From the NCBI GenBank assembly GCA_942493055.1, contig OW818680.1:5890001-5954000 (forward strand): 64,000 bases of DNA, read 5' to 3'. Of the stretch, positions 30,642 to 40,550 are shown piece by piece; the first letter of the stretch is position 1; every line of letters starts with the position of its first letter. Below the pieces are notes generated by a model. It was not told where the DNA came from. It searched no databases and was given only the letters and a program-made list of their open reading frames with translations. The translations under genes and the position numbers were made by a program. This stretch comes from CAIZQW01 sp942493055 (GTDB taxonomy: Bacteria; Verrucomicrobiota; Kiritimatiellia; RFP12; UBA1067).

Positions 30642-33137
30642 TCACAGATCGAACATGGAGTAAACGGAAAGCGGTGCAGAGCCGTCGACGTTTAGGCTGG
30701 CGCGGAGGGACTCGTTGTGATGGCCTGTTCCCTCGAAGGGGATCTTCACTTCGATACGCTCATTGGGTTTGAGGTCGATGGCCTTTACGGTCTCGCTTAG
30801 TTTTATGCGTTCGGGAGCCGTCAGCGTGAGGGTTCCTTTTATGCCGGTATGACTGGGGGCGCTGATGACGATGCGTGCCAGTTGCTTTTTACCTTCCACC
30901 ATCAGGGTCATATTGATGTTGGGGGCTCGGCTCTCAGGAAGATAGGAGAGCAGGGGCACCTGCATGTAGCCCATGGCATTCATGGTCGTTCGCATGCGAT
31001 AGAGTGTGTCCTGCATCAGGCAGACACGACGATCAAACGCTGGAATCGTGGAGATATAGATGCGGAGTTCGCCGGGGACGCTTGCGATGACCTCTTCGCG
31101 CCAGTCGCCCACGACATCAGCGATCAGGACAACGCTTCCCTCGATGCGCTTGCTTACGGTGCAACCGTCGTAATCCACAGCTTTTCCCCGGATCAGTTCG
31201 CGCTGAAGGTCAGCATCCCAATAGGCGCTCGGCACGCCAAATTTATAATCAACCTCTTTGTCTGACTTCAGAAGCGTCCCGTCACTCGCAAAGAGCCAGC
31301 GTTTACCTGTGGACTCATGAGCCTTCGAATCTGCCCCGTAAATCTCAAGGCCTGCATGGAGCGGGTCAAGATCAGAGCAGATGCCGCAACTGTGGACATG
31401 TTCCGTGGGTTCATTCAACTGCCAGATGATCTTTCCGTTTGTGGGATCTAAGAGATGAATGCCGCCTCCCTTTTTTTGTCTGGCTTCGATAATGTAGGCC
31501 ATTTCCAAGCCAGGGCGAAGCGGGTCAATCTCCCCCAAGTAATGCGCATCCGGATGTCCTTTTCCTGTGGTCCACAAGACAGAGCCGTCATCATCCAGCG
31601 TAATCGACCCCAGGAGCACTTCATCGCGGCCATCGTTGTCGATATCCGCGCAAAGGCAGCTATGGGCGCCTTGTCCTTGGTAGTTGCCGGGTAGTTCTTC
31701 ATTGCTGTATGACCACAGTTTTTCGAGTTTATTATCTCGGAGCTGATAGGCATCGGCCAGCATCACATTGTACGTGCCGCGCAAGACGATCAGACAGGGG
31801 GTGCGGCCATCAAGAAAGGCGATGGCAAGCTGGTTGCGGGATGAGTAGTTGTACGAGGGGAAGCGATCGCGGGCTGGCCAGGGTGTGCGCGTGATTTCCG
31901 TTCCTGTTAAGCCGTCCAGGATGGCCACCCATTCAGGACCTTTATCAACTTTGCCTTCCGCGTCACGGCAATCCTCTTCCGGGCCAATCTTGACGGCGAC
32001 TTCCGCGCGGCCATCCCCTGTGAGATCCGCGACGACCATGGGCGAATACCACATGCCGCGTTCAATGTTCCAGCCCAAATCTTTAATCCAGAGCAATGTG
32101 CCGTCCTGTTTGCGCGCTTCAATCTTGAATGTCTCGGGTGACTTATACCAATATTTCGAGTAGGGGTCGACATTCTCTCCCGGCTGCTTGATGACATACT
32201 CATAGATGCCGTCGCCATCCAAATCCGCAACCCCGATTTTTTGCGCGACCGCATTGGTGGCTGCCAGAGGAATACGGATGTAGGGTGTTTTGCGGTTGTC
32301 GAGAGGGATGGGGTGGATCGAAGGGGTTTCGGGTTTGCCTGGGTGCACTTCAAGGGTGTAGCGCGCTGAGGCGAGGAAGGTGTTGGTGTCAACAAAGTCA
32401 GTGGTCTGCACGAGGGGAGAAACATTCAGTTTGACGCGTTGTCCATTGGCCTCGCGAAAGAGGTCGAAGCTGCGATCCGCTGGGTCGTCCTTCAGGAGTC
32501 GCCAGCCGACATACGTTCCGACTTCGACTTGGCAAGCGACAAGGCCGCGTCCCATGGGTTCGACGGGGCGTTGGGACAGCCAGCCCTCAACCTTGGGTTT
32601 CTTCTCCATCGCAGGATGCGATGCGCGTTCCAGGCAGACGTCATCCACGAGGACATCGGTTTTCCCATGCCCATTAAGGCGCACATAGATGGAGTCAATG
32701 TTGTCTGGGACAATGAAGTATGACGTGTTGCCATTCCATCCTTCGCGTTTTGGACCGAGGGAGCGTCCGATGGCCCACTCCACAACTTTTTTGTCCTTGC
32801 AGCCGACGACCTCGAGCGCGGGGAGGTTGTCTGCCAGCGCGTTCATTTTTATCCAGCAGGAGAGCCGATAGGAGTCGCCCGGACGGACAGATGTCCGCTT
32901 ACTGTTTGTCACATTCCAATCTTTTTCACCTGCGTGCGTAATCCGGATGGCGCTTTTCCCGGAGTGAGCGTTCGTGGAAACCTCTGTTTTGCCTTTACCG
33001 GGTTCGCGCTCCCACCAGTTCCATTCTATAAAGGTCTTTTTATCGTTGGCCAGCTCAAATTTTGGATCGTTCACATAGGTATCTGCAATAATATGATTTG
33101 CAAAGAAGAGGAGGAAGAATAAACCGGATATTTTCAT
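30642..33137 (-). CDS. Secreted rhamnogalacturonan lyase (PL11-like)
   Basis: The product is about 831 residues from ATG 33137, with a signal peptide at 1-18. Residues 20-185 look like a carbohydrate-binding sandwich. From about residue 220 an eight-bladed propeller typical of PL11 follows. It is marked by calcium-loop repeats such as ADLDGDGIYEYVI, ADLTGDGRAEVAV and ADIDNDGRDEVLL, and by the family segments AYWDADLQRELIRG and VGDWREEVIASVPGELRIY. The enzyme cleaves the rhamnogalacturonan I backbone of pectin by beta-elimination. It stands alone; no uptake genes adjoin it. Confidence 0.9.
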   Translation of the reverse strand: MKISGLFFLLFFANHIIADTYVNDPKFELANDKKTFIEWNWWEREPGKGKTEVSTNAHSGKSAIRITHAGEKDWNVTNSKRTSVRPGDSYRLSCWIKMNALADNLPALEVVGCKDKKVVEWAIGRSLGPKREGWNGNTSYFIVPDNIDSIYVRLNGHGKTDVLVDDVCLERASHPAMEKKPKVEGWLSQRPVEPMGRGLVACQVEVGTYVGWRLLKDDPADRSFDLFREANGQRVKLNVSPLVQTTDFVDTNTFLASARYTLEVHPGKPETPSIHPIPLDNRKTPYIRIPLAATNAVAQKIGVADLDGDGIYEYVIKQPGENVDPYSKYWYKSPETFKIEARKQDGTLLWIKDLGWNIERGMWYSPMVVADLTGDGRAEVAVKIGPEEDCRDAEGKVDKGPEWVAILDGLTGTEITRTPWPARDRFPSYNYSSRNQLAIAFLDGRTPCLIVLRGTYNVMLADAYQLRDNKLEKLWSYSNEELPGNYQGQGAHSCLCADIDNDGRDEVLLGSITLDDDGSVLWTTGKGHPDAHYLGEIDPLRPGLEMAYIIEARQKKGGGIHLLDPTNGKIIWQLNEPTEHVHSCGICSDLDPLHAGLEIYGADSKAHESTGKRWLFASDGTLLKSDKEVDYKFGVPSAYWDADLQRELIRGKAVDYDGCTVSKRIEGSVVLIADVVGDWREEVIASVPGELRIYISTIPAFDRRVCLMQDTLYRMRTTMNAMGYMQVPLLSYLPESRAPNINMTLMVEGKKQLARIVISAPSHTGIKGTLTLTAPERIKLSETVKAIDLKPNERIEVKIPFEGTGHHNESLRASLNVDGSAPLSVYSMFDL

Positions 33138-33170
33138 AATGTTGACCAATTATTTAAGTGAGCGGCGAAG

Positions 33171-34469
33171 TTAGTACTTCAGCTTGCGGACGACAGCGGC
33201 GACGCCGCCGGTGCGGCGTGTGACAGCGGCTGTGGCGCGTGCGCCAATGGCTTGGCGCGCCGCCGGGTCGTCAAGGAAACGAATGATTTCGCTTTCGAGC
33301 TGCGCGGCATCCTTTACCTGGATCAGCGCTTCGGCCTCTAAGAGGTCGGCCATCACGGGACGGAAGTTCTCGGTGTTGGGGCCGACCAGTGTCACGGCGC
33401 CGCAGAGGCAGGGCTCAATCATGTTCTGCGCACCATGCTCACAGAGGCTTTTGCCCACAAAGACAATATCGGCAGTGCCGTAGAAGCCCATCAGCTCGCC
33501 GGTGGTGTCAGCCAGAATGATTGAGGCGCTGTCGGATGGCGCTGTCGCCTCTGGAGCCAGCTTGCTCTTGCGGAGGCAATGCAACCCTGCTTTTTCAATC
33601 TCGGCCTGTACCGTATCGGCCTTTTCAAAGTGGCGTGGCACAATCACAAGCCGCAGATCAGGATAGCGACTGCGGATACGCTTAAAGATGTCGATGAGAA
33701 TGATATCTTCGCCAGGCCATGTTGAGCCGCCGAGCAGGACTCTCTGCTGATCCGTGATTCCGAAGCGAGCAAGGAAGGCTTTGACAGTGGCTTCCTTTTC
33801 AGGATTGCGATTCGCGACATCAAATTTAAAACTGCCTGTAACTTCAATGATATCCGGCTTCGCGCCCATGCTTAAGAGGCGTTCCTTGTCCGCGCTGGAC
33901 TGCGCATAAATTTTGGTAAACATGTTCAGCACGGGGCTCACCCAGAAGCGGATCAGGCGGTAGCCCGGCAACGTTTCATCAGAGATGCGGGCATTGACCA
34001 GGTAGGTCGGGATCGCAGCAGCATGGCAGGCACGAATCATATTCGGCCAGATTTCAGCCTCTGTCATGATAAAAATAGCGGGGTGAATGGCGCGTATGGC
34101 GCGCTGGATGCACGAGGGGAAATCCAGCGGGTAGTAGATCAGGACATCCTCGGGCTTCACGAGCTTTTCAGCCTCTTTCCATCCCGTTGAACTGGTCGTG
34201 CTCAAGACAAAACGGGTCGCGGGGGTATGTTCGCGCAGGGCCTGCATCACCTGTCCAGCCACATAGACCTCACCCACGCTGACGGCATGAATCCAGACCG
34301 GACGCTCAAGTTTGGCCAGACGGCCAAGGATATCCTGAGGATATCGGGCGAACCGGTCGCCGAAGCGCACCCGATAGCCCCCCCGCCGCTTCATGCGAAA
34401 CAGGAAGTAGGGGGTCATCACTAGATAGGCAAGTGTAAACAGTACAGTATAAAGCCACCATCTCATCAT
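33171..34469 (-). CDS. waaA: 3-deoxy-D-manno-octulosonic acid (Kdo) transferase
   Basis: The product is about 432 residues from ATG 34469 (or 34466). An N-terminal hydrophobic anchor (LYTVLFTLAYLVMTPYFLF) is followed by the GT30 acceptor domain: VWIHAVSVGEVYVAG, LSTTSSTGWKEAE, TEAEIWPNMIRAC and NARISDETLPGY. The sugar-nucleotide domain has GSTWPGEDIILI, VPRHFEKAD and GAQNMIEPCLCGAVTLVGPN. It transfers Kdo to lipid A precursors at the inner membrane. This is direct evidence for a lipopolysaccharide-bearing, Gram-negative cell. Confidence 0.93.
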   Translation of the reverse strand: MMRWWLYTVLFTLAYLVMTPYFLFRMKRRGGYRVRFGDRFARYPQDILGRLAKLERPVWIHAVSVGEVYVAGQVMQALREHTPATRFVLSTTSSTGWKEAEKLVKPEDVLIYYPLDFPSCIQRAIRAIHPAIFIMTEAEIWPNMIRACHAAAIPTYLVNARISDETLPGYRLIRFWVSPVLNMFTKIYAQSSADKERLLSMGAKPDIIEVTGSFKFDVANRNPEKEATVKAFLARFGITDQQRVLLGGSTWPGEDIILIDIFKRIRSRYPDLRLVIVPRHFEKADTVQAEIEKAGLHCLRKSKLAPEATAPSDSASIILADTTGELMGFYGTADIVFVGKSLCEHGAQNMIEPCLCGAVTLVGPNTENFRPVMADLLEAEALIQVKDAAQLESEIIRFLDDPAARQAIGARATAAVTRRTGGVAAVVRKLKY

Positions 34470-34539
34470 TACAGTTCCTCTGGAGCGCAAAGAGGCCCAT
34501 AGTGTAGCCTTTTGGTTTTTAGATGAAAAGGGAAATTCA

Positions 34540-34745
34540 CTGGAATGTTGGAATTAGGGAATGATGGAATAGTGTGGGGAGACGGGATACCGGCTCTGGG
34601 AGAGACGGCGGGCTCGCCGTCCGGGCATCGAGCGACCTGCGCAAAGGGTGCGGCGGACAGGTGACGATGCCCCTCCCGAATTAGGAACGCGCATTATTCA
34701 AAAATTCCAGTATTCCACCATTCCACCATTCCAATATTCCAAAAC
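34540..34745. repeat. Second TGGAAT/ATTCCA element with GC-rich hairpin core
   Basis: The left flank has GGAATGTTGGAATTAGGGAA followed by TGATGGAATAG. The right flank has ATTCCAGTATTCCACCATTC and then CACCATTCCAATATTCC. Between them are two hairpins: GACGGCG-GGCT-CGCCGTC (34604-34621) and GGGCATCG...CGATGCCC (34623-34672). No gene lies in 34470-34812. The element is related by its flanks, but not by its core, to the one at 28503-28633. Confidence 0.75.
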
Positions 34746-34765
34746 TCCTTTCAAATTATCCGTCC

Positions 34766-34794
34766 TTGCGGAATTCGAGGCAAAGCCATATAAT
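34766..34794 (+). promoter_or_regulatory. Candidate sigma-70-type promoter for the tlyA-nadK run
   Basis: TTGCGG (34766-34771), a 17-bp spacer and a perfect TATAAT (34789-34794) lie 18 bases before ATG 34813. This also supports the shorter start for the methyltransferase gene. Confidence 0.6.
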
Positions 34795-34812
34795 ACCGAG
34801 TTTAAACGCACT

Positions 34813-35541
34813 ATGAAGGAACGACTGGACACATTGCTAGTGACTGCCGGCCTTGCTGAGAGCAAGGAGTTGGCGCAGCGTCTCATTTTGGCGGGAGAGG
34901 TCCGTGTGGCGGGTCAGGTGGCGACAAAGCCTGGCCACAAGTATGCGGATGATCTTGCGCTAAGTGTGGATGCGCGTCCCCGATTCGTCAGCAGAGGGGG
35001 TGACAAGTTGGAGGGCGCCTTTACGGCCTTCCCTGATTTTTCCGTTACGGGCAAGGTCTGCCTGGATGTCGGCTCCTCCACGGGCGGGTTTACGGATTGC
35101 ATGCTGCAGCATGGCGCTTTGCGCGTCATGGCTGTAGATGTGGGCCGGGGGCAGTTGCATTGGAAGATGCGTTCAGATCCGCGCGTATGGGTCCGGGAGT
35201 CTTTCAATGCGCGCTATCTGCAACTGTCGGACCTTCCTGAGCAGCCGGAGCGTGCTGTCACAGATGTCTCCTTCATTTCGCTGAAACTGATTTTGCCGCC
35301 GATGGTTGAGGTGTTGCCGGCGGGCGGTGAGATCGTCTCCCTGATTAAACCGCAGTTTGAGGCTGGACGCGCACAAGCCCCCAATGGCGTTGTGCAAGAC
35401 CCCCTGGTCCGGGAAGCGGTTGTTGAGGATATTCGCGCGTTTGGCACTGGGACGCTTGGGTTGACCTGGCTCGGCTGTATTGCCTCGCCGTTGCTGGGGC
35501 CTGAAGGGAATGTCGAATTTTTAGCATGGTGGCGAAAATGA
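34813..35541 (+). CDS. tlyA: TlyA-family rRNA 2'-O-methyltransferase / hemolysin-like protein
   Basis: The gene encodes 242 residues from ATG 34813. The frame open from 34648 reads through a repeat and is rejected. An N-terminal S4 RNA-binding domain (RLDTLLVTAGLAESKELAQR, residues about 4-23, through VRVAGQ) is followed by an FtsJ-like methyltransferase domain: RFVSRGGDKLEGAF, CLDVGSSTGGFTDCML (SAM site), VDVGRGQLHW and DVSFISLKLILPP. Family members methylate rRNA, and some are called hemolysins. It is followed after 10 bases by nadK, a common neighbour. Confidence 0.9.
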   Translation: MKERLDTLLVTAGLAESKELAQRLILAGEVRVAGQVATKPGHKYADDLALSVDARPRFVSRGGDKLEGAFTAFPDFSVTGKVCLDVGSSTGGFTDCMLQHGALRVMAVDVGRGQLHWKMRSDPRVWVRESFNARYLQLSDLPEQPERAVTDVSFISLKLILPPMVEVLPAGGEIVSLIKPQFEAGRAQAPNGVVQDPLVREAVVEDIRAFGTGTLGLTWLGCIASPLLGPEGNVEFLAWWRK

Positions 35542-35551
35542 AGGAGGACAG

Positions 35552-36421
35552 ATGAAAAAGATCGGCTTGTTTGTGAACCAGAAGAAGGCTCAAGCCATGG
35601 AGGAGGTCAAGCATGTGGCATCCTTGGCAGCAGGCATGGGATTTACTGTGTTTGCAGATGCTGAAATCTCAAAATTGAGCCCGACCATCAATGTCTGTGA
35701 TATCAAACTGTTTTCGCGCCTGGGGGTTGAAGGCGTGGTCGTGCTGGGCGGGGACGGGACTATGCTGGAGGCCGCACATCGATTCGCAGGGCAGGGCTTG
35801 CCGCTGATGGGGTTGAATATGGGATCTCTGGGCTATTTGACGAGCGTCGAACAGCACCAGTTCACGGAGGCGTTGCATCAGTTGAGGGAGGATCTCTATC
35901 AAATCAGTGTCCGTGCGACCCTTTCGACACGTGTCGTCCATAAGTCGGGTGAGGTGGAAAACATCCCGGATGCCCTGAATGATGTCGTCGTCATACATGG
36001 TGCGTCTGGGCGTGCGATTGAGCTGGAGGTGTTGCTGAACGATCTGCCCGTCGCCAGTTTTTTGAGCGACGGTGTGATTGTTGCAACAGCCACAGGCAGT
36101 ACCGCTTATTCCCTTTCTGCAGGGGGGCCAATCGTTTTGCCCGATGCGACAGCCTTTGTCATCAACGTGATCTGCCCGCATTTGCTGACTTTCCGTCCGC
36201 TGGTGGTCAAGGCCGCCACACGCATTGCGATACGAGTGGTCAGTTGTCCTGTTCCGTCGATCGTGAGTTCCGATGGGCGTGGCGATGTGAAGTTAAACGC
36301 GGATGACAAAGTTGAAATTGTGCGCAGCGAGCAGGACGTGCATGTCATTGAGTTGAACGGCTATAACGCATGCGATGTCCTTTGCCGGAAGCTGCGTTGG
36401 GGGCACACGGAACGGAAATAG
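35552..36421 (+). CDS. nadK: NAD kinase
   Basis: The gene encodes 289 residues, with start preceded by GGAGG. The catalytic GGDGTMLEAAH is at about 70-80, followed by GLNMGSLGYLTS. NDVVVIHG and TATGSTAYSLSAGGPIV (the conserved TGSTAY substrate region), and then ICPHLLTFRPLVV, complete the fold. It phosphorylates NAD to NADP in the cytoplasm. It forms a short operon with tlyA and perhaps the following giant gene (23-base gap). Confidence 0.95.
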   Translation: MKKIGLFVNQKKAQAMEEVKHVASLAAGMGFTVFADAEISKLSPTINVCDIKLFSRLGVEGVVVLGGDGTMLEAAHRFAGQGLPLMGLNMGSLGYLTSVEQHQFTEALHQLREDLYQISVRATLSTRVVHKSGEVENIPDALNDVVVIHGASGRAIELEVLLNDLPVASFLSDGVIVATATGSTAYSLSAGGPIVLPDATAFVINVICPHLLTFRPLVVKAATRIAIRVVSCPVPSIVSSDGRGDVKLNADDKVEIVRSEQDVHVIELNGYNACDVLCRKLRWGHTERK

Positions 36422-36444
36422 GCTTAAGAGCCCGGAGGTGAAGG

Positions 36445-39400
36445 ATGGAATTTACAGATATTCGTGACGATTATGATCTTGAGGAAAACGAAGAGGCTCC
36501 AAAGGGTGGCTGCCTCGGACGCTTGATAAAAGGATTTCTCCTTCTGCTGTTGCTGGTGCTGTTGATTGTGGGGTTGTTGCCGACAATCATGTCCTCTGAT
36601 GCCTCACGCAAGTGGGCGCTCGCAAAGGTGAACGCCTCGATCGCGCCTCGCCAGGTGAGCATCGACAAATGGTCGTTTGGCTGGTTCAGTGCGCCTTCCC
36701 TCGGGCAGATCGATTACTTTGATGCGGAAAACGGCGTGACATTCAAAGCCGACTCCGTAAAGCTCGAAAAGGGGCTCCTCCGAATGATCCCCCTCGGCAA
36801 GTGGAATGTCGGACGGGTGACGGTGAAACGGCCAGATTTTGCGCTCGCCGCTGTCGACGCAAAGAAGGGGCCTGCTGCTGAGGCTGTCCCGCACGCACAA
36901 CGCAAAGGGAATGCCAAGAAGGGCTTCGTGCTCCCGGTCTCCGATATTGCCTGCACGCTGGTTGTCGATGAGGGGAAGGTCGCCATCAATGCCGCGTCCG
37001 GGACAGGTTTTGCTGCTGACCAAATCACCTCTGAAATCAGAGTAACCTCCTTTATGGATCCCATTGGCCTTCAGACGAAAATGCGGGTCGGCATGGGAAC
37101 CGTCACAGTAGATGGTTCTGTCCTGAGTCCAGCAGTATTGGCCTCTGGCAAGAACGCGCCCAACGCTGAAAAACTGCGCGTCAAACTTCAACAGCTCGAC
37201 TTGAGCCTCTTCTCCTCCTTGCTGCGTATGATGAATGCCAAGGTCTGGGTCGAGAGCGGCACAGCAGAGGGTGAACTCTCTTTTGCGATTGCAGGTTTGA
37301 AACAGATCAAAGTCAACGGCGGTCTGCTGGTCAATGGCTTTTCCGTTGCTGGCGAGAAGCTGAAAGCTTCGCCCAAGGCCGAGCTGGCGTTGATGACAGA
37401 TTTGGATTACTCCGATCAAGAGGTGGACATCAAGACGCTCGACTTCGCCTCCCCGTGGTTGAGGACGCGCGCAAAAGGGCATTTACTGCTCGGCTCAAAG
37501 GATAAGAAGACGACAGGCTCATTGTCTGCGACAAGCGAATCCGACCTCAAGGCGATTGTCCGTGATTTCGGCCCCATGCTGGGGATCACACCCGAGTTAA
37601 CCCTCCAGTCCGGCAAGTTAATCATGCAGGCGGCTGTCGAGGCGGACGAGCAAGGGACAGCGCTGGATGCAACGATGACGGTTGAGAATCTACTCATGAA
37701 GCTGGCAGGTGAGCCGATCAACTTGAAGCCTGCGCCATCCCTGACGGTGAAGGCGCGTTTGCCTCAGAACAGTCGCGTTCCTGAAATCGGCGAGTTGCGG
37801 TTGCGCGCACCCTTCGCTGATATTTCCGTACGGGGACGACTCGAAACTGGCAAGGTTGAAGGCAATGTCAACTTAACAGCGTTCTCGCGTGATTTTCGCC
37901 GCATCTTTAAAACATTGCCGCCGATGGTGGGCCAGATCGCCTTTGAGCTTGAGACGCAGCAGGCGGAGTCCCGCATCAGCTTGACCAGCGCTGTTTTAAT
38001 CACTGATTTAGCTGCCGAGTTCAAGCCCGGCGAGCGGACGGTGGTTTCCAAGGGCACGTTGAAGTCCTCCGCTTTCATTCGGACTGCGGAGGGCCTCACG
38101 GCTGTGGAGGATCTGACCTTCGCCCTAAATGTGCCTGGCGGAGAGTTGTCCGGACAGTGCAAACGTTTTGCCATGAACAAAAGCGAGGATACAGGGAACA
38201 CGGAAAGCAAACTCGCTTTGCGCGGCTTGTCGCTCTCGAGTGAATTTGAATTGCCTGCGCTGCGTCAACTTGTGGGGCCATTCTTGTCTGCGGACCTTCG
38301 CCGTAAGACCGCGAGCGCGGTTGGGCAGATCGTCATGAATGCGACGGCGGATATTGCAAAGGGCGAGACAAAAGTGCTGATGAATGCGGCGGGGCAGCGC
38401 ATCGCTGTCACGCATTCGAATATGCTTGTGAAGATTCCGGATATCCGCATGAATGCCTCCGTGACGCAAGTGAAGCCGACGGACGCGTTTCAGGCGAAGG
38501 GGGATCTCGTGGGCTCCGTTGCGGTCCTTCGCGAAAAGGAAACGGTCTTTGCAGAGAAAGATGCGTCGCTGAATGCTAGCCTGAGCATGGCACCTGATTT
38601 TTCAAGCGTGCAAATTAAGAGTTTGGATCTTTCCAGTGAAATCTTCGCCTTTAAAGGCAAGGCTGATCTTAGCGAACTCCATTCACGTTGTGTCGTTGCA
38701 GCAGAGGGGGAGTCCACGCTTGACTGCGAGCGTTTAACCATGCTGTTGGACGCGCAAGGGATTGATGAGTGGACCTTAACCGGACGTGCTGCGCGCCCCT
38801 TTAAGTTCAAGGCGCCGCTGGCAGGCGGAATCAACACCCTCTTTGCTGAAGGCCAGATGGATTGCGCCGTGTCAATCGCGTCAGCCCAGGGGATGGGGTT
38901 GAAGGCTGGCGCTTCAGATGCAACCCTCAAGCTCTCTGGCGGTCGCATGACGATTTCGTATCATCCGGAGTTAAACCAGGGCAAGATGATGCTCAATCCT
39001 GTTTTAACCATGGAACGCAATAATCTGATGTGCACGGTGCCGCCGAAGACGCGCGTCCTTGAAAATGTGCAACTCAATCAGGAGATGATGGATGGGCTCT
39101 TGTTAAGGCTCTTCCCTGTATTCAAGGGGAGTATTGCTCAGAATGGTTCTGTCACACTGGATGTGAATCTGTTGAACTACACAAGCGGGCTGCCGATCGA
39201 ACAAGGCTGCGCGGCAGATCTTGTGTTGCAGTTAAAAGATGTGAAAATAGTATTTGGACCGACCCTTCGTGAGTTGCTGATGAAGATGGGTTCTAAGACA
39301 ACCGTATGGGAGCAGCAACAGGTGACGCTTCGCGCGCAGGTGAGGAATGGTCGCATCAGCTTGGACCCTGTGTCCTTGGTTGTTGATCGTCATCCGATCA

Positions 39401-39681
39401 CCATCAGCGGGTGGGTTGATCACAAGGGTGCGATCAACTATCTGGTCGAGATCACCCTGACGGAGCGCATGCTCGGCGAAAAGGGCGGAAGAGCGATCGG
39501 CAAGGTGGTTAAGGTTCCCATCACCGGAACGGTATCTGCGCCGACCGTTGAAATGAGTTCGCTTTTACAAGCCCTGGCACCTGCGGCTGCTGAAGTCCTG
39601 CGCGAAGAGATCCAAGACCATGCAAAAGATCTTCTGGACGGTCTCCGTAAAGAGCTGAAAAAGAGTAAGAAGAAGGACTAG
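36445..39681 (+). CDS. Large AsmA-like envelope protein
   Basis: The gene encodes 1078 residues. The N-terminus is acidic (DDYDLEENEEA) and followed by one strong membrane helix (about 32-50, GFLLLLLLVLLIVGLLP). The remainder is a long, regularly beta-rich periplasmic chain with no Cys-rich or catalytic motif. The AsmA C-terminal style is visible near the end (VKVPITGTVSAPTVEMSS, about 1025-1043), and LETGKVEGNVNLTAFS-type strands recur. Proteins of this build (AsmA/YhdP/TamB group) bridge the envelope and move phospholipids or assist outer-membrane assembly. That role is inferred. It converges with prmC with a 4-base overlap. Confidence 0.7.
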   Translation: MEFTDIRDDYDLEENEEAPKGGCLGRLIKGFLLLLLLVLLIVGLLPTIMSSDASRKWALAKVNASIAPRQVSIDKWSFGWFSAPSLGQIDYFDAENGVTFKADSVKLEKGLLRMIPLGKWNVGRVTVKRPDFALAAVDAKKGPAAEAVPHAQRKGNAKKGFVLPVSDIACTLVVDEGKVAINAASGTGFAADQITSEIRVTSFMDPIGLQTKMRVGMGTVTVDGSVLSPAVLASGKNAPNAEKLRVKLQQLDLSLFSSLLRMMNAKVWVESGTAEGELSFAIAGLKQIKVNGGLLVNGFSVAGEKLKASPKAELALMTDLDYSDQEVDIKTLDFASPWLRTRAKGHLLLGSKDKKTTGSLSATSESDLKAIVRDFGPMLGITPELTLQSGKLIMQAAVEADEQGTALDATMTVENLLMKLAGEPINLKPAPSLTVKARLPQNSRVPEIGELRLRAPFADISVRGRLETGKVEGNVNLTAFSRDFRRIFKTLPPMVGQIAFELETQQAESRISLTSAVLITDLAAEFKPGERTVVSKGTLKSSAFIRTAEGLTAVEDLTFALNVPGGELSGQCKRFAMNKSEDTGNTESKLALRGLSLSSEFELPALRQLVGPFLSADLRRKTASAVGQIVMNATADIAKGETKVLMNAAGQRIAVTHSNMLVKIPDIRMNASVTQVKPTDAFQAKGDLVGSVAVLREKETVFAEKDASLNASLSMAPDFSSVQIKSLDLSSEIFAFKGKADLSELHSRCVVAAEGESTLDCERLTMLLDAQGIDEWTLTGRAARPFKFKAPLAGGINTLFAEGQMDCAVSIASAQGMGLKAGASDATLKLSGGRMTISYHPELNQGKMMLNPVLTMERNNLMCTVPPKTRVLENVQLNQEMMDGLLLRLFPVFKGSIAQNGSVTLDVNLLNYTSGLPIEQGCAADLVLQLKDVKIVFGPTLRELLMKMGSKTTVWEQQQVTLRAQVRNGRISLDPVSLVVDRHPITISGWVDHKGAINYLVEITLTERMLGEKGGRAIGKVVKVPITGTVSAPTVEMSSLLQALAPAAAEVLREEIQDHAKDLLDGLRKELKKSKKKD

Positions 39682-40547
39682 ATGCTTTGGATGGCGGAGG
39701 CGAACCGGTCATGGCCCGCATAATCCTTGTGGATCTGAATGCTGGTGAACCCGCTTGCGTTCAGCATGTCGTGCATCGCGAGTCCTTGATCTTCGCCAAT
39801 TTCAAAGAAGAGCCCGCCGCCCGTCTTCAGCACCATCACAGCATCGTCCAGCAAGTTGCGATAGATGGCGAGGCCGTCGGGGCCGCCGTCGAGCGCTGTT
39901 CGCGGCTCATGGTTCCGGATATGCCCAGGCAGTTTATCAACAACCGCTGAGGGTATGTAGGGTGGATTGGAGACCAGGATGTCGACACTTTCAGGATCGA
40001 ATTCGCCACAGCCGTTGCTCTCGGCAAATAGGACACGTTCCGTGAGGCCGCAGCGTGCGGCATTCTCGTGGGCCAGACTCAAGGCGTCAGGACTGATGTC
40101 GAGCCCTACAAAAACACCGTCCTTCAGTTCTTTTGCAAGACTTAAAATAATGCAGCCTGTGCCAGTCCCCACATCAACAATCACAGGCTTTGGCGTCTTC
40201 TTGATGATCTCGGATTTGAGAACAAGGTCCACCAGTAATTCCGTTTCCGGACGCGGGATCAAGGCGCGTGAATCCACTTTGAGCGTCAAGTTCCTGAAGT
40301 CCCATTGGCCGAGAATATACTGGATCGGCTCGCCTTGCGCCACACGGCTCATGCCTCGTCTCAGGGCCTCCACGAGACGCTCCTCAGGGATCACGTCCAT
40401 AAAGCGGTGCAGTTCACCGCGACCGCACTTGTAGATGCGTGCGGCCAGCAGTTCACAAATTGTGCGCGAATCCTCAATGCCTTTGCGCGCAAGAAACCCA
40501 TCGCCAAGTGCGATGAGTTCGGATAGCGTTTTGGGAGGCGTGTCCAT
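39678..40547 (-). CDS. prmC: Release factor N5-glutamine methyltransferase
   Basis: The gene encodes 289 residues. The N-terminal helical domain (about 1-85) is followed by a SAM-dependent methyltransferase with VDVGTGTGCIILSLA (motif I) and the substrate-binding ILVSNPPYIPS. It methylates the GGQ glutamine of class I release factors. prfA is not adjacent here, unlike in many genomes. The gene after it on this strand would be separated by the convergent AsmA-like gene, so it is the last of a ligA/DUF3127/prmC run. Confidence 0.93.
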   Translation of the reverse strand: MDTPPKTLSELIALGDGFLARKGIEDSRTICELLAARIYKCGRGELHRFMDVIPEERLVEALRRGMSRVAQGEPIQYILGQWDFRNLTLKVDSRALIPRPETELLVDLVLKSEIIKKTPKPVIVDVGTGTGCIILSLAKELKDGVFVGLDISPDALSLAHENAARCGLTERVLFAESNGCGEFDPESVDILVSNPPYIPSAVVDKLPGHIRNHEPRTALDGGPDGLAIYRNLLDDAVMVLKTGGGLFFEIGEDQGLAMHDMLNASGFTSIQIHKDYAGHDRFASAIQSI

Positions 40548-40550
40548 GCG

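Noticed and set aside
12997..33137. A polysaccharide utilisation locus
   Set aside because: GH36-like, GH51 and PL11 genes are dispersed over 20 kb on different units, with no SusC/SusD pair, dedicated transporter or shared regulator.
34648..34812. Extended N-terminus for the TlyA protein
   Set aside because: These codons read through the TGGAAT repeat and the promoter. The family N-terminus begins at ATG 34813.
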